Assembly (NCBI RefSeq): GCF_034674885.1 | Contig: NZ_JAUCDS010000004.1 | Span: 62,001-126,000, forward strand | Source of the DNA: Castellaniella sp034674885 | GTDB taxonomy: Bacteria; Pseudomonadota; Gammaproteobacteria; Burkholderiales; Burkholderiaceae_B | DNA length: 64,000 bases | Direction: 5' to 3' | Shown here: positions 1-8,955 of the stretch, one piece after another | How the letters are laid out: each line of letters starts with the position of its first letter | Position numbering within the stretch: the stretch's first letter is position 1 | Program-made: the position numbers and the translations under genes | The notes under the pieces: model-generated | The model's input: the letters and a program-made list of their open reading frames with translations, nothing else | What the model was told of the DNA's origin: nothing | The model's database searches: none

Positions 1-1
1 C

Positions 2-457
2 GGGGCGCCGCAAGGCGACCGCCCAGCCGGATCCATCACGGCGTTCTACACGGTGCTGACCGAAGGCGACGACCAGCAGGACCCGATTGCCGATTCCGCC
101 CGCGCCATCCTGGACGGGCACATCGTGCTGTCGCGCGCCCTGGCGGAATCCGGCCACTACCCGGCCATCGACATCGAGGCCTCGATCTCCCGGGTCATGT
201 CGGCCATCGTGCCGGCCAGCCAGTTCCGCTGTGTCCACCAGTTCAAACGCATGGTCTCGCGCTACCAGCGCAACCGCGATCTGATCGCCGTGGGGGCCTA
301 TACTGCGGGGAACGACCCTGAAATCGATCAGGCCATCGAGCGTTACCCATGGCTCGAGGGCTATCTGCAGCAAGGTATCGACGTGCAAGTAGGCTACCCG
401 GATGCCGTCGCGGCCCTGGCGGGCGTCCTGGGCCAGGAGATCACCCATGAACCCTGA
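2..457 (+). CDS. fliI: Flagellar export ATPase FliI, C-terminal part
   Basis: This is the last 151 residues of the flagellum-specific ATPase that powers type III export of rod, hook and filament subunits at the cytoplasmic face of the basal body. The reading frame is open from base 2, so the N-terminal domain and Walker A loop lie upstream of the window. The block GSITAFYTVLTEGDD, followed by a region around DGHIVLSR, is typical of the FliI/SctN ATPase C-terminal half. The stop overlaps the fliJ start by 11 bases, which indicates translational coupling. Family assignment is firm; only the truncation limits it. Confidence 0.95.
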   Translation, partial: GAPQGDRPAGSITAFYTVLTEGDDQQDPIADSARAILDGHIVLSRALAESGHYPAIDIEASISRVMSAIVPASQFRCVHQFKRMVSRYQRNRDLIAVGAYTAGNDPEIDQAIERYPWLEGYLQQGIDVQVGYPDAVAALAGVLGQEITHEP

Positions 458-896
458 AACCCCCTTGGACGTCCTGATCAATCTGACCCAGGACAAACTG
501 GACGAAGCCGGGCGCGCTCTGGCCGAACTCGGCACCCAGCGCCGCGAAGCGCAGGGCCAGCTCACTACCCTGGATGGCTACCGCAACGATTACACGCTGC
601 GCCTGCAGAACACGACTGAAAGTGGTGTAACGGCCTCGAATTACCATAACTTTAGGCACTTTATCGCCACATTGGACGAGGCCATTTCCCAGCAAAATAG
701 AATCCTCGCCCAGATCGACACGCGAATCGTCGCCGGCCGCCAGCAGTGGCGTGACGAAAAGCGCCGTCTGAGCTCGTACGAAACCCTGAAGTCCCGTCAG
801 CTGAACCAGTTGCAAGCCCGGGAACAACGCCGCGAACAGCGCGCCAGCGACGAAGCCGCTGCCAGTCTGTACCGACGCCTGCGACAGCCTCACTGA
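447..896 (+). CDS. fliJ: Flagellar export chaperone/stalk protein FliJ
   Basis: A 149-residue, strongly charged, almost wholly helical protein with heptad-like Leu/Gln/Arg pattern, as expected of the FliJ coiled coil. FliJ acts as the central stalk of the FliI ring and helps escort export substrates. The ATG at 447 was chosen because it lies inside the end of fliI and gives the usual FliJ length; an upstream ATG at 402 would add 15 residues read out of fliI. Sequence similarity in this family is weak, so the call rests on size, coiled-coil character and its position directly between fliI and fliK. Confidence 0.88.
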   Translation: MNPETPLDVLINLTQDKLDEAGRALAELGTQRREAQGQLTTLDGYRNDYTLRLQNTTESGVTASNYHNFRHFIATLDEAISQQNRILAQIDTRIVAGRQQWRDEKRRLSSYETLKSRQLNQLQAREQRREQRASDEAAASLYRRLRQPH

Positions 897-909
897 GCCC
901 GACCGAGCC

Positions 910-2151
910 ATGAACATGCCCGTTCTTCCTGCCGTCCACGCCACCCCGCCAGCCGCCGATACGCCGGCGCGCGCGACCGACGCTGGCTCGCCTCAGGACA
1001 CCCCTGCATTTTCAAACGTGCTGTCCAGCCAGCGCAACGCCACGACGAGCGACAAAACCCCGGCAGCCCCCTCGAAAGACCGCGCCGATACGGCGCGCTC
1101 CGATGCGAAAAAGCAAGACCCTCTGGGCCCCGACGAAACCCTGGCGCTGATCCTGGACAGCACCGCGCTGCCGCTGATGCAGCCCGTCGCTCAGATACCG
1201 GCCACGCTGCGGCACCAGGCCGGTGCCGCCCGGTCCGGCAACGACACCGCAACCGATGCGCCAGCGGCTTCGCGGCGCGGCGCCGACGCCACCGCCTTGC
1301 TGGCCGATGCCGCCGATACCACAGACACCCTGGCGGCCGCAGACGCCACACGATCCCGATCCATGCGCACGGGTTCCGTTTCCGCACAGGTGGTCCTGGC
1401 CTCGGCCACTCGGGCTCCGCTCCAGGCTGCGGAAACCGCTGCTCCCGCAGCCGGCCGGGCTGCCGCGACCAATCGCGCCGGCGCCCTGCCGCCCACCATC
1501 GCCGACGGCAAGACCGCGCTGGCCAATACGCTGGACACTGCCCTCGCCACCACGTCTGCCACTTCGTCGCATCCGCACGCAGCACGCTCGGCGGCCGCAC
1601 CCGATGCGCTGGCCGGCACGCAGGGCACCCCGCTGGGTGCCACGATGCTGCCTGCCACCGCCAGCGCCACGCTGCAGGCACCGCTCCAGCCCTCCGTGTC
1701 CACGCCTCTGGGCAACCCCCAGTGGCCCCAGGATTTCAGCCGTCAGGTGCTGAATCTGGTGCAGTCGGGCACGGCATCCGGCCATACCGTGACGATGCAC
1801 GTCAATCCGCCGGAACTGGGCCCGATCCATATAACCCTGCATCTGGGCGATTCGCTGACTCAGGCCTCATTCGTCTCGCCTCACGCCAACGTGCGTCAGG
1901 CCCTGGAAAACGCGCTGCCGCATCTGGAGCAGCAACTGGCTCAGGCCGGACTGTCGCTGGGCCAGGCCAACGTCAGTGATCAACAGGCCGGTCAGCAGCA
2001 GTTCGCCCAGGCCGATCAGGGCTCGGCGGCGTCCGACGGCTCGGCCTTCAGCCTGGACGGCAGCACCACCACGACAAGTGGCCCTGCGGCGCTGGCAGCC
2101 GCCCCTCGCCCGCCCAGCCGCCCAGACGCTCTGGTGGACACCTTTGTGTGA
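910..2151 (+). CDS. fliK: Flagellar hook-length control protein FliK
   Basis: A 413-residue protein with a long Ala/Pro/Thr-rich, low-complexity N-terminal part (about residues 1-260) and a compact C-terminal domain from about 275 to 365 containing VNPPELGPIHI, the hallmark of the FliK C-terminal domain that contacts FlhB. FliK is exported, measures hook length and triggers the switch from hook to filament export. It starts 13 bases after fliJ. The N-terminal part is variable in this family. Because flgE in this window has a premature stop, FliK may have no functional hook to measure. Confidence 0.93.
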   Translation: MNMPVLPAVHATPPAADTPARATDAGSPQDTPAFSNVLSSQRNATTSDKTPAAPSKDRADTARSDAKKQDPLGPDETLALILDSTALPLMQPVAQIPATLRHQAGAARSGNDTATDAPAASRRGADATALLADAADTTDTLAAADATRSRSMRTGSVSAQVVLASATRAPLQAAETAAPAAGRAAATNRAGALPPTIADGKTALANTLDTALATTSATSSHPHAARSAAAPDALAGTQGTPLGATMLPATASATLQAPLQPSVSTPLGNPQWPQDFSRQVLNLVQSGTASGHTVTMHVNPPELGPIHITLHLGDSLTQASFVSPHANVRQALENALPHLEQQLAQAGLSLGQANVSDQQAGQQQFAQADQGSAASDGSAFSLDGSTTTTSGPAALAAAPRPPSRPDALVDTFV

Positions 2152-2227
2152 AACCTTTCTGTTACATCGGGCAGCCCAGGCATTACAATGCAGCCTCCCG
2201 ATCCTCGTGACACATTGAACCGGAACC

Positions 2228-2692
2228 ATGCTCAGGCTACTCAAATTCATCCTTCTGCTCATCGTCATCATCGGCGCTTCCGTCGGCGGCACGATGCTGT
2301 TCCTGAACAGAACGGGCATGACCAGTCCCGCCGCGCAAACCGCCAATACCCCGCCAGCCGCGCCGCCTGTGGTGCCGGCCCCGATCTTTGCCGAGCTCGA
2401 ACCCTTCACCGTCACGCTGTATGGTGAAACGCGCAACCGGATCCTGTACACGGCGATCACTCTGCGCCTGGCCGACGAGCCCTCGCGCAAACAGATCCAG
2501 GACTACATGCCGGAAGTCCGCGACCGCATCCTCAAGGTCCTGTCCGCCCAGGAACTCGCCAGAATCCAGACCCCTGACGGCCGCCTGGCGCTCAGCACCG
2601 CCATCAAGAACGAACTCTCCCGCCCCTTTGCGACCCAACTGCCGGGTCCCCAGGTGTCTGACGTGCTGTTCACTGCCTTCGTGGTGCAGTAA
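2228..2692 (+). CDS. fliL: Flagellar basal body-associated protein FliL
   Basis: A 154-residue protein with one N-terminal membrane segment (about residues 5-26) and a periplasmic domain, the standard FliL layout. FliL surrounds the stator units near the MS ring and supports torque generation. The C-terminal part, ending in DVLFTAFVVQ, matches the usual LYFTEFVVQ-like ending. It is separated from fliK by 76 bases, the largest gap in this fli cluster; a TACAAT hexamer lies there but no convincing -35 element, so a separate promoter is only a possibility. Its stop TAATG overlaps the fliM start. Confidence 0.93.
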   Translation: MLRLLKFILLLIVIIGASVGGTMLFLNRTGMTSPAAQTANTPPAAPPVVPAPIFAELEPFTVTLYGETRNRILYTAITLRLADEPSRKQIQDYMPEVRDRILKVLSAQELARIQTPDGRLALSTAIKNELSRPFATQLPGPQVSDVLFTAFVVQ

Positions 2693-3708
2693 TGCCCTAC
2701 CAGAGCATGCTTTCCCAGGATGAAGTCGACGCCCTGATCGCCGGGGTCACCGGCGAGGAATCCTCGGCGCCTACTCCTGCCGCTACGCCGCAAGACGGCG
2801 TGCGGCCCTACGACCTGGGTTCGCCTGACCGGGTGGTGCGCCACCGGATGCAGACGCTGGAACTGATCAACGAACGGTTCGCCCGACGCCTGCGGTCCAT
2901 GTTCTTCGGCTTCATGCGCCGCAACGCGGACATCACGGTCAATGCCATCAAGATCCAGAAATACTCGGACTTCGAACGCAACCTGCCGGTTCCCAGCAAT
3001 CTGAACATGGTGGCCCTGAAGCCCCTGCGCGGCACGGGCCTGTTCACCTTCGACCCCAACCTGGTCTTTCTGGTCATCGACAGCCTGTTCGGCGGCCATG
3101 GCCGCTACAACACCCGGGTCGAAGGCCGCGACTTCACCAATACCGAACAGCGCATCATCCGCCGTCTGCTCAACCTGACGCTGGAATGCTACGGCCAGGC
3201 CTGGGACAACGTCTACCCGATCGAATTCGAATACATGCGATCGGAGATGCACACCAAGTTCGCCAACATCGGCTCGGGCAACGACGTGGTGGTGCTGTCA
3301 ACCTTCAACATCGAACTGGGCGCCTCGGGCGGCAAACTGAACGTCTGCCTGCCCTATTCGATGCTGGAACCCATCCGCGATATCCTGACGCGCCCCCTGC
3401 AGCAGTCCGCCGCCGACTCCATCGACCAGCGCTGGACCCAGCAACTGTCGCGTGAAGTCCGCAGCGCGGAAGTCGAACTCGGCGTCGAGTTCGCGCGGAT
3501 CGAGACATCCATCGCCGAGCTGCTGCGCCTGAACGTCGGCGACGTGCTGCCGGTGGAGGTCCAACCCAATGTCACGGCCCGCGTCGGAGGCGTGCCTGTG
3601 CTGGATTGCAGCTACGGGACCTTCAACGGCCGTTATGCCCTGCGCGTCCACAAGATCCTGGCCACGCCCGGGGATTCCGACCAACTGCTAGCCCGCACAA
3701 AGAAATGA
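2692..3708 (+). CDS. fliM: Flagellar motor switch protein FliM
   Basis: A 338-residue C-ring protein. Residues 7-15 (LSQDEVDAL) form the conserved N-terminal peptide that binds phosphorylated CheY. A middle CheC-like domain follows, and the C-terminal SPOA domain pairs with FliN. FliM passes the chemotaxis signal to the rotor and sets rotation direction. The start codon overlaps the fliL stop by one base and its stop overlaps fliN by four bases (ATGA), so fliL-fliM-fliN are likely translated as a coupled set. All recognisable family features are intact. Confidence 0.97.
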   Translation: MPYQSMLSQDEVDALIAGVTGEESSAPTPAATPQDGVRPYDLGSPDRVVRHRMQTLELINERFARRLRSMFFGFMRRNADITVNAIKIQKYSDFERNLPVPSNLNMVALKPLRGTGLFTFDPNLVFLVIDSLFGGHGRYNTRVEGRDFTNTEQRIIRRLLNLTLECYGQAWDNVYPIEFEYMRSEMHTKFANIGSGNDVVVLSTFNIELGASGGKLNVCLPYSMLEPIRDILTRPLQQSAADSIDQRWTQQLSREVRSAEVELGVEFARIETSIAELLRLNVGDVLPVEVQPNVTARVGGVPVLDCSYGTFNGRYALRVHKILATPGDSDQLLARTKK

Positions 3709-4238
3709 GCGACATCAAAGACGACGACACCCAGGATCCCAGCCAACCGGATCCCGCTTCGACCCCAAAAATCGAGGACGACTGGGCTGCTGCCCTGGCA
3801 GAACAGCAACAGACCGCGCACGATCAACCCACCCAGGCCGCCGGCCTGGGCGCCGAAGACGATTGGGCCGCCGCACTGGCGGAACAGACCGCCGCAGCGC
3901 CCGCAGCTGCGGCGCAACCGGCCGTGGCGCAAGTGTTCCAGCCTCTCGTCGGCCAGGCTGCCGATGCCGACAGCGACATCGACATGATCATGGACATCCC
4001 CGTCCAGCTGTCGGTCGAACTCGGCCGCACCCGCCTGACCATCAAAAACATCCTGCAACTGGGCCAGGGCTCGGTCGTCGAACTCGACGGCCTGGCCGGG
4101 GAACCCATGGACATCTACGTGAACGGCTACCTGATCGCCCAGGGCGAAGTCGTGGTCGTGGACGAGAAATACGGCATCCGGGTCACGGACATCATCACTC
4201 CTTCAGACCGGATCGCCCGGCTGAACAACCGCCGCTGA
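3705..4238 (+). CDS. fliN: Flagellar motor switch protein FliN
   Basis: A 177-residue protein whose last 80 residues are the SPOA domain (IPVQLSVELGRTRLTIKNIL and onward) that builds the bottom of the C ring and receives FliH-FliI. The N-terminal half is longer than in enteric FliN and is acidic and Ala/Gln-rich. It contains the 11-residue string EDDWAAALAEQ twice, at residues 24-34 and 51-61. The ATG at 3705 overlaps the fliM stop; upstream in-frame starts would read through fliM. FliN N-terminal regions help bind CheY in enteric species, so a duplicated motif there may have a role, but that is inference. Confidence 0.96.
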   Translation: MSDIKDDDTQDPSQPDPASTPKIEDDWAAALAEQQQTAHDQPTQAAGLGAEDDWAAALAEQTAAAPAAAAQPAVAQVFQPLVGQAADADSDIDMIMDIPVQLSVELGRTRLTIKNILQLGQGSVVELDGLAGEPMDIYVNGYLIAQGEVVVVDEKYGIRVTDIITPSDRIARLNNRR

Positions 4239-4244
4239 TCGCCG

Positions 4245-4571
4245 ATGGACCAGGCTCAGATCCTGCGCGTCATTCTGGCGCTGCTGTTCATCCTGGTCCT
4301 GCTGATGGCGCTGGCCTGGATGGCCCGCCGGGGAGGCTGGATCCGCAACCCGAGCCGCGCCTCCAACCTGCGCGTGCTGGGAAGCCATAGCCTGGGCGCC
4401 CGCTGTTCCCTGACCGTCGTCCAGATCGACGACGTCCGCCTGGTGCTCGGGGTGACTTCCCAGCAGATCACGCTGCTGCATACCTTGCCGGCCGCGCCCG
4501 ACACACCTGCTGCTCCGTCCGCACCCGCCAGTTTTGCCGAATCGCTGGGCAAGACCCTGTCGAGGTCCTGA
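4245..4571 (+). CDS. fliO: Flagellar biosynthesis protein FliO
   Basis: A short 108-residue protein with one N-terminal membrane helix (about residues 8-26) followed by a basic stretch and a small cytoplasmic domain, as usual for FliO. FliO helps assemble the FliP ring of the export gate and is not part of the finished structure. It begins six bases after fliN and its TGA overlaps the fliP ATG by one base. FliO sequences are poorly conserved; the identification is helped by the fixed fliN-O-P order. Confidence 0.9.
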   Translation: MDQAQILRVILALLFILVLLMALAWMARRGGWIRNPSRASNLRVLGSHSLGARCSLTVVQIDDVRLVLGVTSQQITLLHTLPAAPDTPAAPSAPASFAESLGKTLSRS

Positions 4572-5365
4572 TGTCCCCCCGGATTTTCCGCACGCACGCC
4601 CTGTCTCCCGCCGGCGCCCTGGCGCTGCGCTGCCTGTCGATCGGCCTGCTGGCGCTGCTGATCTGGCCCGGCAGTACCCTGGCCCAGGCGACGCTGCCCG
4701 CCCTGACCGCAACCCCCGGCCCCAACGGCACGGAAACCTGGTCGCTCAGCGTACAGACGCTGGTCATGCTGACCATGCTGTCGTTCCTGCCGGCGGCCCT
4801 GCTGATGATGACCAGCTTCACCCGCATCATCATCGTGCTGGGGCTGCTGCGCAACGCTCTGGGCACGGGCGTTTCGCCCCCCAATGCCGTCCTGGTCGGG
4901 CTGGCGCTGTTCCTGACATTTTTCACCATGTCGCCGGTGTTCGACCAGATCTACACCCAGGCCTACCAGCCGCTGGCCAGCGATCAGATCAGCTTCGAGG
5001 AAGCGCTGGACCGGGGTGCCCAGCCGCTCAAGACCTTCATGCTGCACCAGACCCGCGAAGCCGATCTCAGCATGTTCGCCGACATGGCCAAGGTCGGTCC
5101 GCTGGACGGTCCGGAGGCCACACCGCTGCGGGTGCTGGTCCCGGCCTACGTCACCAGCGAACTGAAGACCGCCTTCCAGATCGGCTTCACGATTTTCATT
5201 CCCTTCCTGATCATCGACCTGGTGGTGGCCAGCCTGCTGATGGCTCTGGGGATGATGATGGTGCCTCCCGTCACCATCTCCCTGCCGTTTAAACTGATGC
5301 TGTTCGTGCTGGCCGACGGCTGGCATCTGCTGCTGGGGTCCCTGGCCCGCAGTTTCTATCAATAA
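4571..5365 (+). CDS. fliP: Flagellar export gate protein FliP
   Basis: A 264-residue membrane protein with a cleavable-looking N-terminal signal (about residues 1-39), then four hydrophobic segments. The region SFTRIIIVLGLLRNALG and the later LVPAYVTSELKTAFQIGF are diagnostic of FliP. Five FliP subunits with FliQ and FliR form the core channel of the flagellar type III export gate in the inner membrane. The gene is coupled to fliO by a TGATG overlap and is followed 11 bases later by fliQ. No abnormality was seen. Confidence 0.97.
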   Translation: MSPRIFRTHALSPAGALALRCLSIGLLALLIWPGSTLAQATLPALTATPGPNGTETWSLSVQTLVMLTMLSFLPAALLMMTSFTRIIIVLGLLRNALGTGVSPPNAVLVGLALFLTFFTMSPVFDQIYTQAYQPLASDQISFEEALDRGAQPLKTFMLHQTREADLSMFADMAKVGPLDGPEATPLRVLVPAYVTSELKTAFQIGFTIFIPFLIIDLVVASLLMALGMMMVPPVTISLPFKLMLFVLADGWHLLLGSLARSFYQ

Positions 5366-5376
5366 GGGGTATTCCC

Positions 5377-5646
5377 ATGACACCCGAAGCCGTCATGTCC
5401 ATGACCTACCAGGCCCTGCGGGTCGCCTTGGTCATGGCCGGCCCCTTGTTGCTGGTGACCTTGCTGGTCGGTCTGCTGATCAGCATTTTCCAGGCGGCCA
5501 CGCAGATCAACGAAATGACGCTGTCCTTCATCCCCAAGCTGCTGGCCGTCGGTGCCGCGCTGGTGCTGCTGGGGCCGTGGCTGATCACCACCATGGTCGA
5601 TTACATCCGCACCCTGCTGGATTCCATCCCTGGCCTGGCCAGTTGA
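5377..5646 (+). CDS. fliQ: Flagellar export gate protein FliQ
   Basis: An 89-residue protein with two membrane helices, the exact size and layout of FliQ. The segment ISIFQAATQINEMTLSFIPK between the helices is strongly conserved in this family. FliQ packs around the FliP-FliR helical assembly of the export gate. A plain ribosome binding site (AAGGGG) precedes the ATG at a normal distance. The gene lies between fliP and fliR with short gaps on both sides. Confidence 0.96.
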   Translation: MTPEAVMSMTYQALRVALVMAGPLLLVTLLVGLLISIFQAATQINEMTLSFIPKLLAVGAALVLLGPWLITTMVDYIRTLLDSIPGLAS

Positions 5647-5655
5647 CTGCGATCC

Positions 5656-6441
5656 ATGATCGATTTCCAGATCGACCAGCTCTACGCCTGGATCAGCGGC
5701 CTGCTATGGCCGCTGTTTCGCATCGCCGGTCTGGTGGCTCTGGCGCCCATCCTGGGAGAATCGTCCATCCCCGCCCGGGTCAAGATCGGCCTGTCCGTGG
5801 TGCTGGCCGTCATTATTTCGCCCCTGATCGGCCCCCTTCCCCCGATCGCACCTGCATCCTATGCAGGCCTGCTGATCGCAGCGCAGCAGGTGCTGATCGG
5901 CATGGCTCTGGGCCTGTGCATGCGACTGATCTTCACGGCCACCATGATGGCCGGGGAATTCGTCGGCCTGCCCATGGGGCTGGCCTTTGCATCCTTCTTT
6001 GATCCCGCCACGGGCGCCAACACCGCAGTGCTTTCACGCCTGATCAATCTGGTCGCCATGCTGATGTTCCTGGCGGTCAACGGCCATCTGTTGATGATCG
6101 ACGGCCTGATGCGCACATTTGAACTGTTTCCCATCGGCGCCCAACTGCACGCCGATGGCTGGGGCGCCCTGCTGGACTGGAGCGCCCAGATCTGGGTCTC
6201 GGGCATACTGCTGGCCCTGCCCATCATCATCGTGCTGCTGACCATCAACCTGTCGCTGGGCATCCTGAACCGTACGGCGCAGCAGCTATCGGTGTTCGCC
6301 GTGGGCTTTCCGATCTCGCTGACGACCGGCCTGATCATGCTGGCAATCGTCATCCCGCAAAGCGGCGATTTCATGACCCGGCTGTTCGAAGACGGCTACC
6401 AGGCCATGGCGAGGATTGCCCGCAGCCTGGCAGGCCTGTAG
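5656..6441 (+). CDS. fliR: Flagellar export gate protein FliR
   Basis: A 261-residue polytopic membrane protein with about six hydrophobic segments. The stretch MMAGEFVGLPMGLAFASFFDP and the C-terminal LTTGLIMLAIVIPQSGDFM are typical of FliR. It forms one subunit of the FliP5-FliQ4-FliR1 export channel. It is the last plus-strand gene of this fli operon; the next gene is convergent and ends only nine bases away, and no clear terminator hairpin is visible between them. Confidence 0.96.
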   Translation: MIDFQIDQLYAWISGLLWPLFRIAGLVALAPILGESSIPARVKIGLSVVLAVIISPLIGPLPPIAPASYAGLLIAAQQVLIGMALGLCMRLIFTATMMAGEFVGLPMGLAFASFFDPATGANTAVLSRLINLVAMLMFLAVNGHLLMIDGLMRTFELFPIGAQLHADGWGALLDWSAQIWVSGILLALPIIIVLLTINLSLGILNRTAQQLSVFAVGFPISLTTGLIMLAIVIPQSGDFMTRLFEDGYQAMARIARSLAGL

Positions 6442-6450
6442 GCCGGGTCT

Positions 6451-7161
6451 TCAGCGATTCTTCGACGGCAGCGGGTAGGTCACGCCTGGCACGACCTTGG
6501 AACCCGCCGGCAAGAGCGGTTGCGGGTTTGCCGCACCGGCAGGCGCCGCTTTGCCGGTCGACAACGGCGGGGGCGGCGGCACGGGAATCGGCCCCGCCTG
6601 CGAGGCGGATGCCGCCTGGCCGGCCGGTTGCTCGCCATTGCCGGGGATCACGATCATACCTTCGTCCGCAGCCTGGCTCCCCGCAGCAGGGGCGGATGCG
6701 GCAACCCCCTGCGTTCCGGGCCCGCCAGCAGCCGCCGCCCTGGCACGCTGCTGCGCCGCTTCGCGGTCGGCCTCAGCCGCAGTTCTCGGGTGGCGTAACG
6801 CTGGCACGTTCACGCTGTTTTCCATGCGCTGGAAGGTACCGTCCGGCCCGAACCTCAGCCAGACTTCCTGGCGGACGTAGAAGGCGTCGGTCGCTGCAGT
6901 ACCTTTGTAGGCCCAGCGGGCCAACACCGTCTCGCCCTGCTGCCAGATGTCGGTGGGCTGGGCGCCCAGATCTTCAGATGCCTGCGCCAGGGTCGTGCGC
7001 CCCACGACGATGCGGTCCAATCCCGACGTATTCAGGCCATTGCCGGTGAAAGAGCACCCCGCCAGCACGAGGGCAGCCGCAAGCGATGCGACCGATCGCC
7101 TGATGCGGCGGACCGCCGCACCGCACCGCGCATCCGCGCGCCCTGGTTCATGATGATTCAT
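6451..7161 (-). CDS. Lipoprotein with BamE/OmlA-like domain, unknown role
   Basis: A 236-residue predicted lipoprotein of unknown function. A signal peptide ends in the lipobox LAGC near residue 36. A domain of about 80 residues follows with the pattern GRTTLAQASEDLGAQP...W.Y, which resembles the SmpA/OmlA/BamE fold. The C-terminal third is rich in Ala, Gly and Pro, including a short polyproline run. The ATG at 7161 is preferred because AGAGGA sits about ten bases upstream; an earlier ATG at 7179 overlaps the stop of the receptor gene. It is probably co-transcribed with that receptor. Whether it has a flagellar role cannot be told. Confidence 0.8.
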   Translation of the reverse strand: MNHHEPGRADARCGAAVRRIRRSVASLAAALVLAGCSFTGNGLNTSGLDRIVVGRTTLAQASEDLGAQPTDIWQQGETVLARWAYKGTAATDAFYVRQEVWLRFGPDGTFQRMENSVNVPALRHPRTAAEADREAAQQRARAAAAGGPGTQGVAASAPAAGSQAADEGMIVIPGNGEQPAGQAASASQAGPIPVPPPPPLSTGKAAPAGAANPQPLLPAGSKVVPGVTYPLPSKNR

Positions 7162-7178
7162 GCTCAGAATTCCTCTCA

Positions 7179-8900
7179 TTATTTCGTATTCGATATAGTG
7201 CGGGCAGCCGGGCGTGCGGGCCGTGCGGCAGGTGCCGGCAGGCGGGCGGGGGCAGCTGGCGTCTCGAGCTCTGCGACAGACATCGCGCCAAAGTCGAGCT
7301 GCGACGCAGCCGCCGCATCGGCTGCCTGCTGGCTAAGCTGGAACACGGCCAGCGACTGGCCGATCTCTGCCGCCAGCGTTTCCAGGGATCCGGCGGCCGT
7401 TGCCGCCTGCTGCACCAGCTGCGCATTCTGCTGTGTGACGGCATCCATCTGCGTGATCGCCAGGTTGACCTGATCGATGCCCGAGGACTGTTCCACCGTG
7501 GCTGCCGAGATCTCGCTCATGATGTCCGACACCCGGGTCACGGCCTGGACGATTTCCTGCATGGTCTCGCCGGCGCGATTGACCTGGGCCGAACCTGCTT
7601 GCACCCGGCCCACGGAATCCTCGATCAGTTCCTTGATTTCCTTTGCAGCGCCCGCGCTGCGCTGGGCCAGGGCACGGACTTCGGCCGCCACCACGGCGAA
7701 GCCGCGTCCCTGCTCTCCGGCGCGCGCGGCCTCGACGGCCGCATTCAGGGCCAGGATATTGGTCTGGAAAGCGATGCTGTCGATCACGCCCACGATGTCG
7801 GCGATCTTTTGTGAACTGCCCGAAATGCCCTGCATGGTCTGCACGGCTTCATTCACGACCTGGCCGCCGCGCGATGCGACCTGGGATGCGGTGCCGGCCA
7901 GTTGATTCGCCTGCCGGGCATGTTCGGCGTTCTGTTTGACGGTGCTGGCCAGCTCTTCCATGCTGGCGGCAGTCTGCTGCAGAGCGGCAGCCTGCTGATC
8001 GGTGCGGCTGCTCAGGTCCTGGTTGCCGATGGCGATCCGCTGGGCTCCCGCAGTCATCTGCCCCATACGCGTCCTGACGCCCAGAATCAGGGATTCCAGG
8101 CCCTCGCGCATGTCCTTCAGCCCGAACAGCAGCTGCCCGATTTCATCGTGCGACTTGGGGTGAATGAGCAGATCCAGATTGCCACCCGCCATTTTCTGCA
8201 AATGCCGCCCCACTCCCTGCAAAGGCCGCAATACGGTGCGAATCAGAGTGCGATACGCCAGCAGGGCCAAGATGACAGCCACCGCCAGCAGGCCGATGAA
8301 ACCATAGTTGGCCCATTCGAACTGTTGCGCCAGGGCCTGGCGCGATGCATTGCTGCTGTTCTGAATGTACTGGTCGAACTGCCCGAAGGCTCGGTCCATG
8401 CCCCGGGCGGCGCCGCGCAGGCGACCACGCTTGACGGCCTCGAAGCCCTTGGCATCCTGCTGAGCGGCAAAGCCGCGCAGCTGATCGACCTGAGCCCAAT
8501 AGTCCTTGAAGGTCGTAGCCAGGATATGCTGCAGGGATTCCCCCTGGGATCCGGTCAGGGCCTTGCTGTCCGATAGGGATTGCATGTGTTCACGGGAACG
8601 CTTCAGCAGTTGATCGGCCTGGCCCAGTTCCCATAGGCGTTGTTTTTCATTGGCGATGCCCAGGGCGCCCTCGATCTGAGTCGTCGCCTGCTGTGCGTAG
8701 ATCAGCGCGTTCTTCACGTCCGAATTCGCCTGCACTCCTACAGAGGACAGCTGCCCGATCGTCCGCTGGCTTTGCTGCTGCACGACCCAGGCGCTGCCCA
8801 CGGCGGCAAACGTCAACAAAGACAGAAAACCCACCACCAGTGTCAGCCGGGTCTTCAGGGACAAAGCAATCGCGCGCCCTTTCCAGAAACGAAACTTCAT
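7179..8900 (-). CDS. Methyl-accepting chemotaxis protein
   Basis: A 573-residue transmembrane chemoreceptor. Membrane segments lie at about residues 18-41 and 199-216, flanking a periplasmic domain that looks like a four-helix bundle. A HAMP domain follows (about 217-270), then a long signalling coiled coil with the conserved hairpin tip around EVRALAQRS. No CheR-tethering pentapeptide is present at the C terminus, which ends in an Ala/Pro-rich tail. The ligand cannot be predicted. It lies downstream of flgL, separated by a terminator-like hairpin. Upstream, GACGATAA resembles a sigma-28 -10 box but has no matching -35. Confidence 0.95.
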   Translation of the reverse strand: MKFRFWKGRAIALSLKTRLTLVVGFLSLLTFAAVGSAWVVQQQSQRTIGQLSSVGVQANSDVKNALIYAQQATTQIEGALGIANEKQRLWELGQADQLLKRSREHMQSLSDSKALTGSQGESLQHILATTFKDYWAQVDQLRGFAAQQDAKGFEAVKRGRLRGAARGMDRAFGQFDQYIQNSSNASRQALAQQFEWANYGFIGLLAVAVILALLAYRTLIRTVLRPLQGVGRHLQKMAGGNLDLLIHPKSHDEIGQLLFGLKDMREGLESLILGVRTRMGQMTAGAQRIAIGNQDLSSRTDQQAAALQQTAASMEELASTVKQNAEHARQANQLAGTASQVASRGGQVVNEAVQTMQGISGSSQKIADIVGVIDSIAFQTNILALNAAVEAARAGEQGRGFAVVAAEVRALAQRSAGAAKEIKELIEDSVGRVQAGSAQVNRAGETMQEIVQAVTRVSDIMSEISAATVEQSSGIDQVNLAITQMDAVTQQNAQLVQQAATAAGSLETLAAEIGQSLAVFQLSQQAADAAAASQLDFGAMSVAELETPAAPARLPAPAARPARPAARTISNTK

Positions 8901-8955
8901 GTCACCTCACCTTTGTGATTATCGTCAGCATGCCATACGCACGCTGCTGTCCTTC

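Noticed and set aside
2..6441. Possible virulence-type III secretion system
   Set aside because: The order fliI-J-K-L-M-N-O-P-Q-R with FliL, FliM CheY-binding peptide and linked flg/che genes is flagellar.
8901..8935. Sigma-28 promoter before the receptor at 7179-8900
   Set aside because: A GACGATAA string resembles the -10 box, but no TAAA-type -35 lies at the required distance.
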